A DNA stretch of 64,000 bases from Lingula anatina (taxonomy: Eukaryota > Brachiopoda > Lingulata > Lingulida > Lingulidae). The stretch is taken from contig NW_019775069.1 of NCBI RefSeq assembly GCF_001039355.2, forward strand, positions 441,381 through 505,380, written 5' to 3'. Within the stretch, counting starts at the first letter, position 1; each line of letters opens with the position of its first letter. This document shows, one piece after another, positions 23,391-37,721 of the stretch. The position numbers and the translations under genes are program-made. The notes below the pieces were generated by a model. The model ran no database searches. It saw only the letters and a list, made by a program, of their open reading frames with translations, and was not told the DNA's origin.

Positions 23391-26300
23391 TTAACATGAC
23401 AAGTCTTCGTAAATTATTATTTCTTCCTCTGGTCGCATGCTTTCCTCCTCCCACTGCTTTGGGATAACAGCGTCATCCAAACGAAACTGATTACCCGGCG
23501 AACTGTCCCTGGAGTAATTTGTTCCACGTTGTTGTAGCATACTGTTTCCCCAGTCCCGAACTTGCGATATTCTTTGTTCTGTATTGGTCGGTTCAATGAA
23601 ATCGTTCTCATTCAAATCGCGATTTAGTCCGTCTACGCTATGCATATACAATGGGGCTTCAGCAAATTGATTGAAGTGCGCACGCGTACCTGTATCATTC
23701 CTGTCGTCTGCTAGATTTTCCGCGTCGCTGATTTTGTACCACCGCCAAATATCCTCGTACATTTCCTTTGAAGCCTCACTTACAAACATCCCGCCAGGGT
23801 ACGCTAGTGGAAGCCCTCCAGCCAAGAGATTCCTATCTGACAAACAAGACGGCGTGCCTCGACTAGAGAGCGGCGGAGAGCTGAGACTAGAGGATTCGTA
23901 CTCACGTCGTAGACGACGCATTTTGGTTGATATCCGCCTTCTTTTGTCCGTCAGTATTGCTATTGCTGCTACCATGATGGCGATCAAAACCGTTGCGCAG
24001 ACGACTGCGATGACAAAAATGATCCAGTCATAGCTTTGGTTCCCGTTCGACCGAGAAGGCCTGTCATCTGTGGAAGACAGTGAGCAAAATACAGTAATCT
24101 ACTTTTTAGGAATTTTAGCACATTTAAAAGAAATATGTTTTAGGACAAATGGTAACTGTAAACTATTTCCATGAATCTAAAACAATTGTCAAAAGATTTT
24201 AACACATAAGTTGCATAAGAGACTTGGCGGAATAATATGGCATTGGGGCCCTTCATTGTACATGAACATGTTTGTTCTTGTGTTTACCAGTACATGCTTA
24301 ATTAATTCAGTCTTAACTTTTCTTTGCTTTTTTGCTTTTTAACAGTGCACCGATGGTGAGAATTAACACATACACTTATGCACCTTGAAACATTTTACAA
24401 AGTAATACAATAGAACCGTACCGATGGCCTTGCAGCTGACTTTCAAACCTTCCCATGAGCCATTTCCCTGGCATGTCCACGTGACCACACCCCCAGTCAC
24501 GTGTTCCATGAGATATCCTGGGAGACACGTGATATTGATGTATGATCCCCAGGGTTTCGCAGCATGGTTCCCAACAGAAGTAACAGCGTTTGGAATGGGT
24601 GCTGGAGGCTTGCAGAATACACCTAAAAAAGGAAACCGAACCACAGTCGGCTATTTGGTAATATTTTTGGTGAGGATGATCAAATGAAGCTGCTACAAGA
24701 ATTTATGAGCATATACATTGGAAAATTTGAATTTAGCCAGCCAATTCCACAAATAAAATGATTGTTCCCGTAGATTGTGTTTCCACCAAAGAAATGAATT
24801 TATTGCCGTTTAACGAGTCAACGTAAATGTGTTAGCGAAGCAAGTCAGGTGAGGAAATGAGTTCATAGGGGGGGAATTGGAGATGCGCAGACTGAGTATT
24901 GCGCATTAGTATAAAAGGAATAGCGAGACGAGTAGTTTTCATTCGAGACTGTTTCAGCCGTCTGAAAACAAGTAATCAGTTATTTACCTGAGCAGTCTGT
25001 AAATTCTCCAATCCAATCCCCATTTTTACTACATTCGCCACTGAAAGTATGCCGGCCTTGACTTTGGTACCCAGCATTACAGAAATAATGGGCCACAGAA
25101 CCGAGTGAAGTTTCAATCACCATGACAACGGCGTTCTCAACCTTAGGTGGCGCTTTGCAATCAACAGCTATAAAGACAATTTTTGAGTTTACCTTCACAC
25201 TACCATTTCAGGCTATATATACATGTAGGAGACATGTAGGATCTGAAAGCACTTAATATGCCAAATGGAAACACGCAGTTCAGATAAATTCAAATGGTTG
25301 CAACTTATACGGTGCCTTCATCCAAACGCCTTGTTGTGCCTATGGTTCGATAATCGTTATGATGTTGTCTAAGCTTACCAAATATATGGTAATAAGGCAT
25401 GACGGTTGGAATTTTAGAATTGACACTGGAATTATTTACATTTGCTTTTAAGTCTTGTCTTTGAAGTAAATGAAAGGGCTATGAAGCATAGGGCAACACT
25501 TTCCCGTTTTTTCACAAGCAACTGCATTACCTTTACAGTAGAGATCTGTCCCGTTTAATTGCCCGTCATGCTGACACGTCCTTTTCAAATTTCCTCCCAT
25601 TGGAAAGAACCCGTTTCTGCACACGTAGTGCACAACTTCCGTAAACGTCACGGTATCCTGACCATCGTTGTTAGTATCTTCAGAAAAGTATTCGGTATTT
25701 TCCGGCACTGGGATAATGTTACATTGTCTAGCTATAAGAAAATAATTCGTGATATTTTAATCTCACTCAAAGATCACATTAAAGAGACTTGGAAGACAGG
25801 AAGACTAGAGACTAGGAGGACAGTTAAGCTAAATATATTATTTAACATGAATCAGTTGAAATTCTGTTCACTCTAAGGTACCGGTATGTGTATGCAGTTT
25901 ACTCGGCCTGTCCGAGCTAAAACAGTGGAGGTTTATTGCTTGCGCTGTAACGCCCTTGTCATGTATAAATTATTCCGAGCCAAAAACAATTCAAAACTGA
26001 AACTATGCCTCCCAATGACCTCGCATTCAACTTGTTAAAAATGAATGCCATAAAATACACACGTGCACAAACGAGGTCCTCGCCGTCTAAAGAACCGCTG
26101 CTCTGGCAAATTCTCCTTTCGCTGCCAGATTTCCTATAATAACCTTGCAAACATTGGTAGTTTGCTGCCTCTCTGTAGGATATGATCTCCTCGCCGTCGT
26201 CATTGCTGTCGGTGCTGGTCATGGTCGAGTAGGGAAGGAGTGGTACGTCAAGACAGCGTATTGCTAAAAACAATCATGGTAATTATTTTTTTAGGCAGCA

Positions 26301-29300
26301 GTTTAATACACATTAATAAAAACAATTATTCTGTTAGTATATGCAGGCAAATAGTTGGCTATTCTTATTTGCTTTCTTGTAGCAGTAATTAGTACAATGA
26401 GAAACAACGTTAGGTATTTTTAATTCGTACAAAGAAAAGGGTTATAATATAAAAGGGGCAGGAATATACTGTTAATGGGATAATAACTCTTCGTTTTGGC
26501 CAAAAAATGAATTTTCCTGGAGTAAACAACAATTTTCCCATGCTTATCAATGGTTAATGAATCCATTTTTACATTCAAAGTTAGTCCCTGGTTTTTTTCT
26601 AAAAAGTTTGGTTTTTTGTTAAAATCTCTTAAGAGATTATAACAGAGTATAGCCATCAATGGAGGTCACGTGATCTGAAGACAAGCTCAGATATCAGAAT
26701 AATAGCTATAACTGCTGTTTTCGTCGTAAAACAGAATATATTATATTTCTATGAGTTATTCACAATGTTTTTATTGTGAAATATAGATTTCATACGAAGA
26801 GTTATTATCCCTTTAAAATTAGTAAATTAATAAAGGAGTGCCATACGGCAGTATGGGGTAGTGGGGCTTGCTATAAGAATTTTTGTACTTTTTTCTAGAT
26901 TTCGAAGGCAAGCAACTGGTTCCAAATATCAGATATTGCACATCTGAAATGCAGATCGAACAGCAGGCGACTGAAGAATTTTCATAAAGTGACAATTTAC
27001 CATAACAAGCTACATCCGTGCCATTTAAAGTGCCATCGGCCATGCAAAACCGGGTTTCGTTACCAGCGGCACTTCGCAGGTACCCTTTTTGACAATGGTA
27101 AGTCACAGTCTCACCAAATGTCACAATGTCTTTGCCATCTCTGTTCAGGTCAACGTATGATATGTTTGTTTGTGGAATATCAGGAACATATGCGCAGGTT
27201 ACAGCTGAAAAAAAAAAAAAAAAAAACAATGCAAAAAAAGTTGTGAATGAAAATCTGTGCATGAGAAGCTAACATTTCATGAAGCAGATAAAATTGGAAT
27301 TTAGAGATGGTGTAAAAAATGGTCATTAAGTGATGTCCTAACCTTCGTTAAACAATTATATTTAAAAGTTGACAAAGAAAATGCTTTTAAATGTAAATTT
27401 TAATGATTCAAATCACCTTTTTGTTTAAGATAATTAAAAAGGCGTGTTCAATATCAAATTAGATAATAAATCAAAAACAACATACGTTTACAGTCGAGAT
27501 TCTGGCCACTGATACTTCCGTCGGCTTGGCACATGCGCACTGAGTCCCCACTATTGGTCCGGTAACCATAGTCACAAACGTATTCTACCTCGTGAAGATA
27601 TGTGAGGTTCTCGTTGTGCATCAGAAATGTATGTGTGGTATGAGGAATAGGCGGGATGTGGCACATTAGAGCTAAAAGTATATGAGCTGCATGTACATGT
27701 ACAGTATGCGATATGACATTTAAAAGTGGGAGTACTCATCAGTAGATAAAAATTCATCGTTTTTCTACTAGTGAAATACCCTACATACTTGGTTACATAC
27801 GCTTTGTGCCCACCATAACTCTTTGAGAACATAACAAAATGATTAATGCGAGATTGTTTATTAAATATACATGTACTTAAATAATATACTTTTATTTTAC
27901 TTTATTTAATCCTTTTTCATCATTTGATGTTCAAAATTGCGTTTCAGCTTCAATTTTGAATAACACAGATATTGTCTTAACACTTCAATGTTATTAACCT
28001 ACCTTCACAAACGACATCTGTCCCGCTAAAGCTCCCATTCTGTTGACACCGACGCTCTTGGTCCCCTGACATCAGAAAGTATCCCATGGTGCACTCGTAC
28101 GTGACTACTTCGCGGAACGAGACAACAGTGTCGCCATCAAGATTCACATCAGTGTAGTATGACTGGGTGTTGGCAATGATTGGGATGTCGTGGCAACGTA
28201 CGGCTGTGTAGGGTGAGAAACAAAACATGACGAGGACACGACACTCGTGACAGTATAAGATATTGTTTTCGTGCGTCTTCACAGGTTACGTCGGTGATTA
28301 AATATGACATATTAAGATGATTATAGAACACAAACGATTAGCCACTAATGAGTTTGTCACATTTTGAAAACGACCTCTGTGTATGAGAAGGTACATTGTA
28401 CATGTACATTGTACTTGGAGTAAAATAGGCAGATGGTAATTCTATAATAATATACTCTGTTGTGCACATTTTAATGATTCAGGGAACTGACAACATACGC
28501 CAGCTACAGTGTATAACAGAGTTGGCATTGATATAGTTATAAAAGTAAAAGGTCTAGAAATCGCGATTTAACCCACTCAAGAAAGAACATTTAAGGTATC
28601 GCAAAATATTAGAAAACCTTTTTAAAACTTACGCATGCACTGAAGATCGATGCCCGAAAAAGTTCCATTTCCTAGACACGTCTTGATGACGTCACCACCG
28701 GCCATATTGTATCCCGGCTGGCACGTGAACAGGATAGACTCTCCGTACGTCACAATGTCAAGGCCATCATTGTTGCTATCAATGAACGTCACGTTAGTTC
28801 CAGGGATACGAGGTGGCATGGTGCAAGTTGCTACAACAACGAAAGGTATTAAATACAACACTGAACCAGTGTGTTAACACAAGCTTTTTGGTCGAAACTA
28901 AACCGTTTTAAGCTCGCAATGCATTAAGATGCTTCTTGCCAGTACTTATACAGCAAAAGTCATACTATGTTGCAATATAATTTTTTGGTAATCATACTGA
29001 ACCTGTATAAAGCACTAAGATAAAATAACAGGTTTTCTTCTCGAAAAAGATGGGTGGGTAATGGTCAAAGTTAATTTACTTGAATTGATATTTGCTTTAC
29101 CTATACTTAAAAATTCCTGTTTATTCTAACAGTTTGAATAGAACACATATTTGTGTAAAATCAAAACGTTTATCTAAATTGGTTTGATTAACAGAAGTGC
29201 GTTTCAGATGAGCTTGCATCGAATGAAAACCATTTAGACATTTAGAATCAAAATGAAAACTTTGAACATAAAAAACTAACCAAAGTGGGTCAAAATAAAT

Positions 29301-32300
29301 CCCGTTCCTCTGGTATCCATACTTTCCATTGGTCCGGTTAAGAACCTCACACCGAGTCTACTGCTTGTCGACGTCAGGGAAAATGGCTCCTGGTAACTGT
29401 CGCAGAAAGTTTGTCCAATAGTTCGATTGGAACTGCCGTCGTGGACAACCAACATATCCCCATAGCAAAGGCCGGCGGAAGACTTGCCTCGAACATCGAA
29501 ATGGTCAAATCTATAATTGAAATGTTCGTTATTTTTATGTAAAACGTTTTTGTTACCAATAACTATGTTTTAAACGGTAGACTAGCTAGTAACCCCACCA
29601 ATTTTCGCTAATTTTGGATGCAAAGGTATCTCTCTTCTTTCAACGACTTATATAACATCATTATCATCAGAGACGGAAGGTCAAGACTGACCCGCCGTGG
29701 CACATGCAACGGTACGCCTCCAACAGTCCCGGTCCTGAGCAACCTTGAAAAGTTCAGCCATTGTCAAGCCCACTGCTCTGTATATATCATCTTGCAGCCT
29801 CCGTTGCGGTCTCACTCTCCTTCTAGTTCTATTGACCATGCCTTTCAGGATTCCCTTTCCCAACCCTGTGCTTCTGGCTACATGCACCATAAAGGACAGT
29901 TTCCTCTTATTGATGCTGTCCAAAAGAGTCATTTTTCCAATTTTATCCAAGACCCTGGATATTTTTATTTATTTTATTTTTATATTTTATATAACATCAC
30001 AAGGGACATTTCACTTCATTGTCCTCATGAGAAAAGTGGTACATGTACAGGGCAAGTAAATATTACTTGTCTTGAAACCGTTTGTTGAAATTGTTTATAT
30101 GATACATACAGTGTACGTCACCGATACATACATTACCAAATAATGTGAAGATATTGTTTCCTGATTTGATTTTTTGTTCTCTGTTGTCGCGAGTCTGTGG
30201 TTGCGTGCGACGTTGTATATGTGCGCTCGCATGTTATAACGTCGCTCTTTCTTCTTTGTTACGTTAAAATGATACATACGTTACCATAAAGCGTGTAAAT
30301 AATTTTTATTCTATTTTCATTGGTTGTCTTTCCTTTTGAGCGCCAACACTATTTTAATAAAACACAAATAAATGACATACGTGTTGGCCCACAAAGCGAA
30401 AGAAAACCAATGAAAATAGAATAAATATTTACACGCTTCATAGTAACGTATGTATCGGTAACGTATGTATCATTTTAACGTAACAAAGAAGAAAGAGCGA
30501 CGTAAAAACAAGCATGCGCACATATACAACGTCGCACGCAACCACAGAGTCACAACAACAGAGAACAAACAATGCAATTAGAAAACAATACCTTCACGTT
30601 ATTTGATAACGTATGTACAGGTATCATATTTACGTAACAAATAAGAATGAGCGCTGTAAAACGTAGTGCGAACATATACAAAGTCACACCCACTCACAAA
30701 GTCGTGACAACAGAAAAATATCAATGGAATCAGAAAACAACACCTTCATATTATTTGGTCACGTACATATCGGTAGCGTATGAATCAAATGGACAATTCA
30801 CAGATAGTTGAAGGCAAGAAATCTCATTCGTCTCGTTTTCTTTCATTTTAATGTAGCATTTAGACATAAGTGCTGGCCCACAAATCGAAAAACAACCAAT
30901 GAAAATAGTTACCATGTAGCGTGTAAATATTTTTTATTGTTTGTTGTCCGTTTTGTGAGCGTCCGCCTTATTCTTACGGTATACTACATTACAATAAAAG
31001 GAAAAGCAGAGCAAGTAAAGATTACTTGTCTTGAAACCGTTTGTTGAAATTGTTTATATGATACATACGTCACCGATACATACGTAACCAAATAATGTGA
31101 AGGTATTGTTTTCTGATTTCATAGTTTGTTCTCTGTTGTAGCGAATTTGTTGTTGCGTGCGACGTTGTATATGTGCGCACGCATGTTATAACGTCGCTCA
31201 TTCTTCTTTGTTACGTTAAAATGATACATACGTTACCATAAAGCGTGTAAATATTTTTTATTCTATTTTCATTGGTTGTCTTTCCTTTTGTGCGCCAACA
31301 CTATTTTAATGAAACACAAATAAAAGACATAAGTGTTGGCTCACAAAGCGAAAGAAAACCAATGAAAATAGAATAAATATTGACACGCTTCATGGTAACG
31401 TATGTATCAGTAACGTATGTATCATTTTAACGTAACAAAGAAGAATAAGCGACGTCAAAACAAGCGTGCGCACATATACAACGTCGCACGCAACCAGAGT
31501 CTCGACAACAGAGAACAAACAATGAAATCAGAAAACAATACCTTCACGTTATTAGGGTGTCCGATAATGATTATTTGCCGATTCCCCTACCCTGTAATTA
31601 TCATGCGGCCTCTATTGTTCGACCATACGGGGCAGGGTTGGGAGACTATGCAGCCTTTTGGTAAGGGGACTTTCCGGCGGGACTGTACATCCGATCCGAA
31701 TGTCTTCTATTAAATTAGGGAGAAAATGTTGGCAGAATCTGTCTACTGTCATTACGTCCATATATTGTAAGTGCATGTGTATTATAAAACATGAACAAGT
31801 GTTAATTACAATTAACTTTACCTTAGCGTCACCAGAGCAGTTGCAGGCATACGAATGAGCCACTGACACCGAGACCAAGGTAGATACTTCTGTCGAACCA
31901 ACATCCCGTCCGAGCTGTCAAAATCCTTATGGGAGAGGAGAGTCCCCGTGGGGGCCGTGAGCTCATAGTCACCTCCGCACCCGCACTGGCGGCGTTTATC
32001 TAGCAGAAAGATCAAGAGGTTTCGTTATTTAAAAGATTATTTCAGGTCGTCAAAGCAAAGCAATGGTACGGTGCATCTACGAAATGTTATCCCCAACAAT
32101 TTAAAATCTGACATCGGATCTAGCAAAGGCCCTGAGAAACAGAATTACCTCTGCAAACAGCATTGTAGTTCTTATCAATTCAAGCAAAAACATTTAAAGC
32201 GCGTCTTTATGAGGGAAAAAATCGCCTTACATAATTACGTTGGGCCAATACTGTCGCGTTATCTGGGGTATAATACTGCTATGATTAGTCAACACTGAAG

Positions 32301-33442
32301 TTACAACTTAATGAAAATAGAAAAACAAACATCACTCTGTGCAGTCATTTCATTGTTTGTTATTTTTTAAATTGATCAAACGTACGGAATTGGTAAGTTA
32401 GGTTGAATCCCAGTGAGTTACTTGCCCAGCGGTCGTCGTACTTAAGGAACATGTATCTCCCTGAGGAGGCCACTGACACCATCTGATCTGTGCAGTAAAT
32501 CTAAAAAATCAAAGAAGAAACAATCCAAACAGATATTCAAATCTTATATTTTAAGGGTCATATTTAAAAAGAAAAAATACGAATAGGTATAATATTAAAG
32601 GTGTTATAAGGGACATCATTTATATTTAAACAACCATTGCTGAATGAATAAGGTTCTATGTAACGGAGCTTCTCCATTATTGAAACAAAAATAATTTTGG
32701 TGTAACACATCTGTGCCAGTATTTTCTCACTCAAGATGGCACAAAACCTTAAAGTCGACTGTTCACTTTTAACAAAAGATTTAGGCTACATATTTAAATT
32801 TACAGAAACTTTAACTCATTACCCTTGCCATCAAAGCAGACGACAATTCTTTTGGCGCGTCGTAGACTTCAAGGGTTTGCCATTTCGACGAACAGTGGAG
32901 CCAGACATTGTGAGAGTGTATGGAAACGAACTGGTCAGGGGGCGCCACTATCTGCCATGCGCAGTGAAGGTCAGCTTCAACCGCCCATGCCCCTGCCCCT
33001 GGGTGCGTGGCGAGCCACGAGGGAGAGCCTGTTAAGACTGCCTGGCCATTGCAGCCGGGTTCTGAAATATAATGCATGTCCAGCTGTAATTATGATACTA
33101 AATCTCACTAAAAATCTACCATCTGATACACGGTATGAGGGGCCTCTAAAATAGTATACAAAATTAAAGAATACACTGATTTTGTAATAGACTACTACCT
33201 GAGGTCAGAGAGCGCTTTTAGGTTACGTACACGTATATTATAATGTTATATGTGACACCTACAACCGCATATACATGTAGGGCAAAAAAAAAAAAAAATG
33301 AACAATTGACAAGAGAACCGACGGCGGTGTCATAGTCCGACATCGACACTCCTCAACATTTGTTCTAACTACTCTTTTATGGTATTTGCATTAAAACTGA
33401 TCCTTTTTCAACTTTTATACTTGGTGTGTGTGTGTGTGTATG

Positions 33443-33473
<31 letters not shown>

Positions 33474-35839
33474 TTTTTACTTTTAACAGTTCTGTGTAGA
33501 GTTTTATGGAAATTCCTGGGTGCGTATTTTATACAAAGACACCACCGCTCTCACGTATCAGTTAAATATTCACATTACTGGTAGCAATTAAGTGCATTAT
33601 AGCCTTCGGCAAATCAAGGACACCTCCTTGAGCAAATAAAGATCACTTGATCACATTCAAATATTAAATATAAATTTAAAGGTAAACATGTTACTGTATG
33701 ATATGTTGTATATCATACAACATATCATACGAGTAACATGATATGTTGTATATTGAAATGTTTTTACTCTTAGGTGAAAGAGATTAAAAATGAATTAATT
33801 AAGCTGAACAATGTAAAAGCTAACTAATTTACAGAATATTATTCCAATAAAGTTTCTATTACTTTTAAATGGACTTAATAAATTTTTTTCCAATAGCGCG
33901 CAAAATCATAACCGTGTTTATATCTATTTTTTGGCGTCAATTCTTCATCTAAGACAAAAACTTCAAAAATTAGAAGAAGTCGTTAAATCAGCCAAGGTAT
34001 GATTCATAAGCAGACGACAGTTTGTCCCTTGGAGGCTGACTTGCACACCTGCACATATCCGTATGAATATTGTCACGCAGGGCAAAAGTCAAAACACCCG
34101 CCGGCGTATTTTTCAAAGATACGCAAGAAAAGAAAGTTGTTTCTTTCAGTTTTGCTTTAAGGTCCCTATAGGTAACTGAAAATGTGAGACAAAGGGAATG
34201 AGAAAATTGCTTCCTCTCTCTCTCTCTTTCTCGACCGTAAAACACTAGAGAGGGCAACATATACGAAATGTTCAATAAATGGAAGGATTATGTCAATTCT
34301 TATCTACCTCCGCATAAGGCAAAATCTTACGCGCTTTATTAAGTTTTGAATTTTAAATCATTTAAACCGCAGCATATATTCCTATGGAAAAAACACTAAA
34401 ATGATTGGGTTATATTTTCCCTGAAGGTGCGAGTCCATTTCAACCTTCAATGTAGATAATTAAAGGGGAAATTTATTATTTTGTTGCTCCGAGTTATCTA
34501 TTGTTCACTCTTGTTTTTTTTCTCACGCAGTGACTAGTTGTGAAACACCTGAAACTGACTGTAGACACTTCAAACTCTAAGCACCTGCGTTGAAATTAAT
34601 TAATTGATCAACTAATATATCAGTTAATTGTATAATTGATAAACCAAGAACCTCGATACTCCTGCAATATCAACATAATATTGATTACTTCGCTTTCGCC
34701 TAATTTTTCCCGATAAATAAAAATGAAGAAAGGTCTTGATTAAAAAAAGAATGACGAGGGGAAGAATAACACATTAAATCATAATGGGTTGCAAAATGAA
34801 CTGATTAATTAATACAATTAATCAATCAATAAATTAATCTCCCTTCACGATAAAATAAATATGACTTACCTTTAAAATCGTACACAATCTCAAATCCCCG
34901 ACCTCCACTGAAATTTGATGAACCTCTTCGGTACTGGATGATAATCTTTTCTTCACGATGGGATGCCAGATATCTCGGCTGATCGAACAATCTCGGCGTA
35001 TTTCCCCCGCGAAAATCACAGACGCTCCAACCTGGGCTTCGGGTGTCGGAAAGGTGTGAGGAAATGTATAATAGGTCCCCACAGGTAATGTTATAAACGC
35101 TAACCACGGTGACGGCGACGTAGCGGTCCTTAGGGGGTATTAGTATCCACTCTCTGTCGCACCCGGGGGTGGTACCTCCCCCGTCAACTTGTCCCTGCCC
35201 CAGGGGTGTGCTTTGAGGTTCATCGTTAAAATTGATCTCACCCGGGGCGGTTGTGAACACTGTTACTTTTGGGACGCACTCTGCGTCGACTGGAAGGATT
35301 AAGGAAAAAATAACATCTCGAGAATGCATCCATGGCCGGTTTTGACTTTCTATCAAGATTATCATTGTAAATTTAATGATTTAGACTGGGGAAACCGTGC
35401 AGTTTCAATATAACCTCTGTCACCCGCGCTTATATATATATACAACAGTTACCGTTCCGTGGACGTTTTTTATAACATTTACACAAGAATAAATATTTGA
35501 TTAATCAATTTATTTTTTAATAAGAAGATGAAACAGATAACCAGACACTAAATTTGCATGTCGTTTATAATTATGCTGATGTCATTCGTGTAGTAGGTGT
35601 TTTTAAAAATCTTTTTTTCTCCTATTTTTCTCCTATTTTTCCGGAGAGGGGAGTCGGCTGTTTGATACATTCTGCAAAGTTATTCGCAGACAATTTACAT
35701 TTCTATATATCTTACTTAATATTTAAATTAAAAGATTGATGAATAATATCAATGATAATTATGAAAATTACCTACCATTTGAAAGGATTGCGCAAACGAA
35801 AGACACAAATAAATAGGAGTGCATGGCCAAGTTAATCAT
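23391..35839 (-). CDS. CUB3-CCP8 single-pass receptor-like protein (15 exons, 1164 aa)
   Basis: Minus-strand exons: 35776-35839, 34870-35289, 32823-33061, 32386-32500, 31822-31999, 29281-29510, 28633-28830, 28003-28203, 27486-27671, 27001-27204, 26063-26263, 25531-25731, 24988-25167, 24422-24622, 23391-24067. They sum to 3495 nt, exactly 1165 codons. Order: signal peptide (1-21), CUB1 (22-161), CUB2 (162-279, split by a phase-0 intron), CUB3 (280-415, split in phase 2), eight CCP/sushi modules (416-939), TM (about 954-977, core FVIAVVCATVLIAIMVAAIAIL), basic stop-transfer KRRRIS and a 185-residue tail. Each CCP is one exon of 180-204 nt in phase 1-1. CCP1, 2, 4, 5 and 6 contain a DxNxDGx(D) loop. 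The tail has YEDI and a C-terminal IIYEDL. A role in adhesion, complement-like binding or innate recognition is inference. The start may instead be the ATG at 35824. The exon at 26063 uses a weak donor (GTGTGT). Confidence 0.85.
26475..26813. mobile_element. MITE, second copy of the 'GGGATAATAACTC' family
   Basis: Same element as 7437-7772, flanked by TA. It keeps the complete right inverted repeat (CGAAGAGTTATTATCCCTT), part of which is deleted in the 7437 copy. It lies in an intron of the CUB/CCP gene. Confidence 0.8.
29681..29950 (-). mobile_element. C-terminal fragment of a non-LTR retrotransposon ORF
   Basis: A minus-strand frame of 89 residues reads FMVHVARS, then NRTRRRVRPQRRLQDDI, then MAELFKVAQDRDCWRR. 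This is the usual tail after the reverse transcriptase of LINE-type elements (basic RRRGRPxxRWxDDI stretch followed by AxDRxxWR). The upstream RT and endonuclease parts are absent, so it is a dead 5'-truncated piece in an intron. Confidence 0.65.
30040..31565. repeat. Nested inverted and direct repeats in an intron
   Basis: Two palindromic units of about 500 bp (about 30090-30620 and 31050-31560) have arms carrying ATACATACGTTACC and its inverse, GCGACGTTGTATATGTGCGC-like words and AATGAAAATAGAATAAATAT. The block GATTACTTGTCTTGAAACCG precedes both, so the units are also direct repeats about 960 bp apart. A partial third arm lies between them at 30640-30990. Probably a foldback or MITE cluster. 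Confidence 0.75.
33424..33478 (+). repeat. (GT)n followed by a T tract
   Basis: About 17 GT units with one interruption and then about 20 T. It lies in the intron between CUB1 and CUB2 exons. A 35-bp hairpin (GTATGATATGTTGTA stem) lies nearby at 33696-33730. Confidence 0.85.
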
Positions 35840-37666
35840 CAGTCCTTCGATAATAGAGTACAAAATAACTTGTAGCATTCGCACGCACAGTAGTACTATC
35901 AGAAGCGAGCCGTTTGGTTTTCCTTCTTGATTTTTGTTTGTAACCCTCTTGTACGATTGGACTACGTCTTTGTGAAGTATATGCACTTATAACGGCTCGA
36001 AAATTCCCACAACGTTTGAAGAAAGTCTTGTATGTTATTATCTGTTCCAAAGTTAGATCCGTAAGCGTGACACCTGCGTTAAAATCCAGACTGAAACTCC
36101 ATGTAAAGGATTACAGCTAGGCAAGACCTGAGTCACAGTGAACCTGGGCAATAAGTTCTCTCTCTCTCTCTCACTGACGAAAATTTCACTATTTCGGTAA
36201 TACGTGATGCCAGTGCGATCTTTACCTCAAGAGGATATGTAAGTGACACTTCAAGTGCTTAAGCTGTCCTCACAATATAGAGATTTTCCCGAATGATTCA
36301 ACCAAGTTACTGGTGCAATGAAGTCAAGAAGTTGACAAAATATCTCTCAGCAATTCTCGATGGTTAGTGGTAACGACAGCGATAAGAGTTAACTTCCCGC
36401 TCTCCCGCTTAATTCTGTGACTTTTCCCTACTTCACCAACTCGATCGTAAAACATTCGCCTTTGTTCAACAACAATATTGCTTGTTACCCCGAGGGGTGT
36501 GCGCAACCACCTGTCTAAATTTGGATGTCCTGCCCCAGAATGAACGACGGAAGAACAATAGACACGGTGTCAGCGTCTGTCCGCCGTATCTCCCCGCGAA
36601 GACGCAGGCAATCAAGCCTGAACGACTCTGCCATTGTTCACCACTGACTTTTATCGTCCAACGTCAAATTTGAAATTTGCTGAGTTTCGTATGGGAAAGT
36701 TGTGCGACGCGACCCCCGAGGGTTGAAGGTTGAGGTTTGAGGTACAATGCTAGATTTCAAAGGCACACAGCGCGCATACAAGTTATCGTAATGGGATTCA
36801 TCAGCTTCTTTCTCTTTTATTTAAAATTATATTAGTATAACCGTAATCGTTACTAAACATGAAATCAGCCTTGAGTAATTATTCATTGTAAGTCTAGCGA
36901 TGAGTAATTAAACATCCTATGGGTGTTAATGTTCTAGAGATAGAAATATGTGCATCAGTGGTAATGAAAATAAAGTGGCAGATTTAGGGGAGGTGTCAGG
37001 GGGTCCTGACCCCCCCCCCCCCCCCCCCCATCGATTTCTGAAAAAATCGCATCAATGGACCCCTCATGAAATTAGAATTTTGAATGGCTGAATCAGAGTT
37101 TCCAACCGTACAAGTGGCACCGTTCGCCGTCTAAAATAAAAATTCCCGGTCCCTTTAGCGGGCCCCGAACCCCAAGGGAGGGGGAGGGTCGGCTTCGTAT
37201 CCGCGGAGCCCCCCTTCAAATAATCCTGGATCTGCCCCTGAAATAAAATGATAATGAGGAAAATGGTGTTCCGATCGCTCCAAGCTGTGGCCAGTCGACA
37301 TCATTTAATATATAGTTTCAAGAATGTTTTATAGTAAGCCCATTTGTAGAATGCATGGCTACTTTCGTTAATGTTTGATTTCTTTGATGAAATTTGTTTA
37401 ATTGGCGCTGTAGTAGATCGCGAACTGTGTTACTGTTTTAAGTGCTATTGTTTAAAGTGCAGTAAACATTCATATCTAATGAGTATAAAAACAATGCGAT
37501 CAGCTATGACAGAAATGGGTCAAATACTTGATAACCGATTTAATTCAAGTACTAGTATGTATATATCAATGATATATTTTAGCACAGTGTCGTAGCGCGT
37601 AATAACGGCTTTGTGGTAATCGTTATATCACTTTCTGCCTTTTTATGAGCTTTTTTGTTTATGGAT

Positions 37667-37721
<55 letters not shown>

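Noticed and set aside
29618-30088. 156-codon plus-strand frame in a CUB/CCP intron
   Set aside because: It is the opposite strand of the retrotransposon fragment at 29681-29950 and has no family features of its own.
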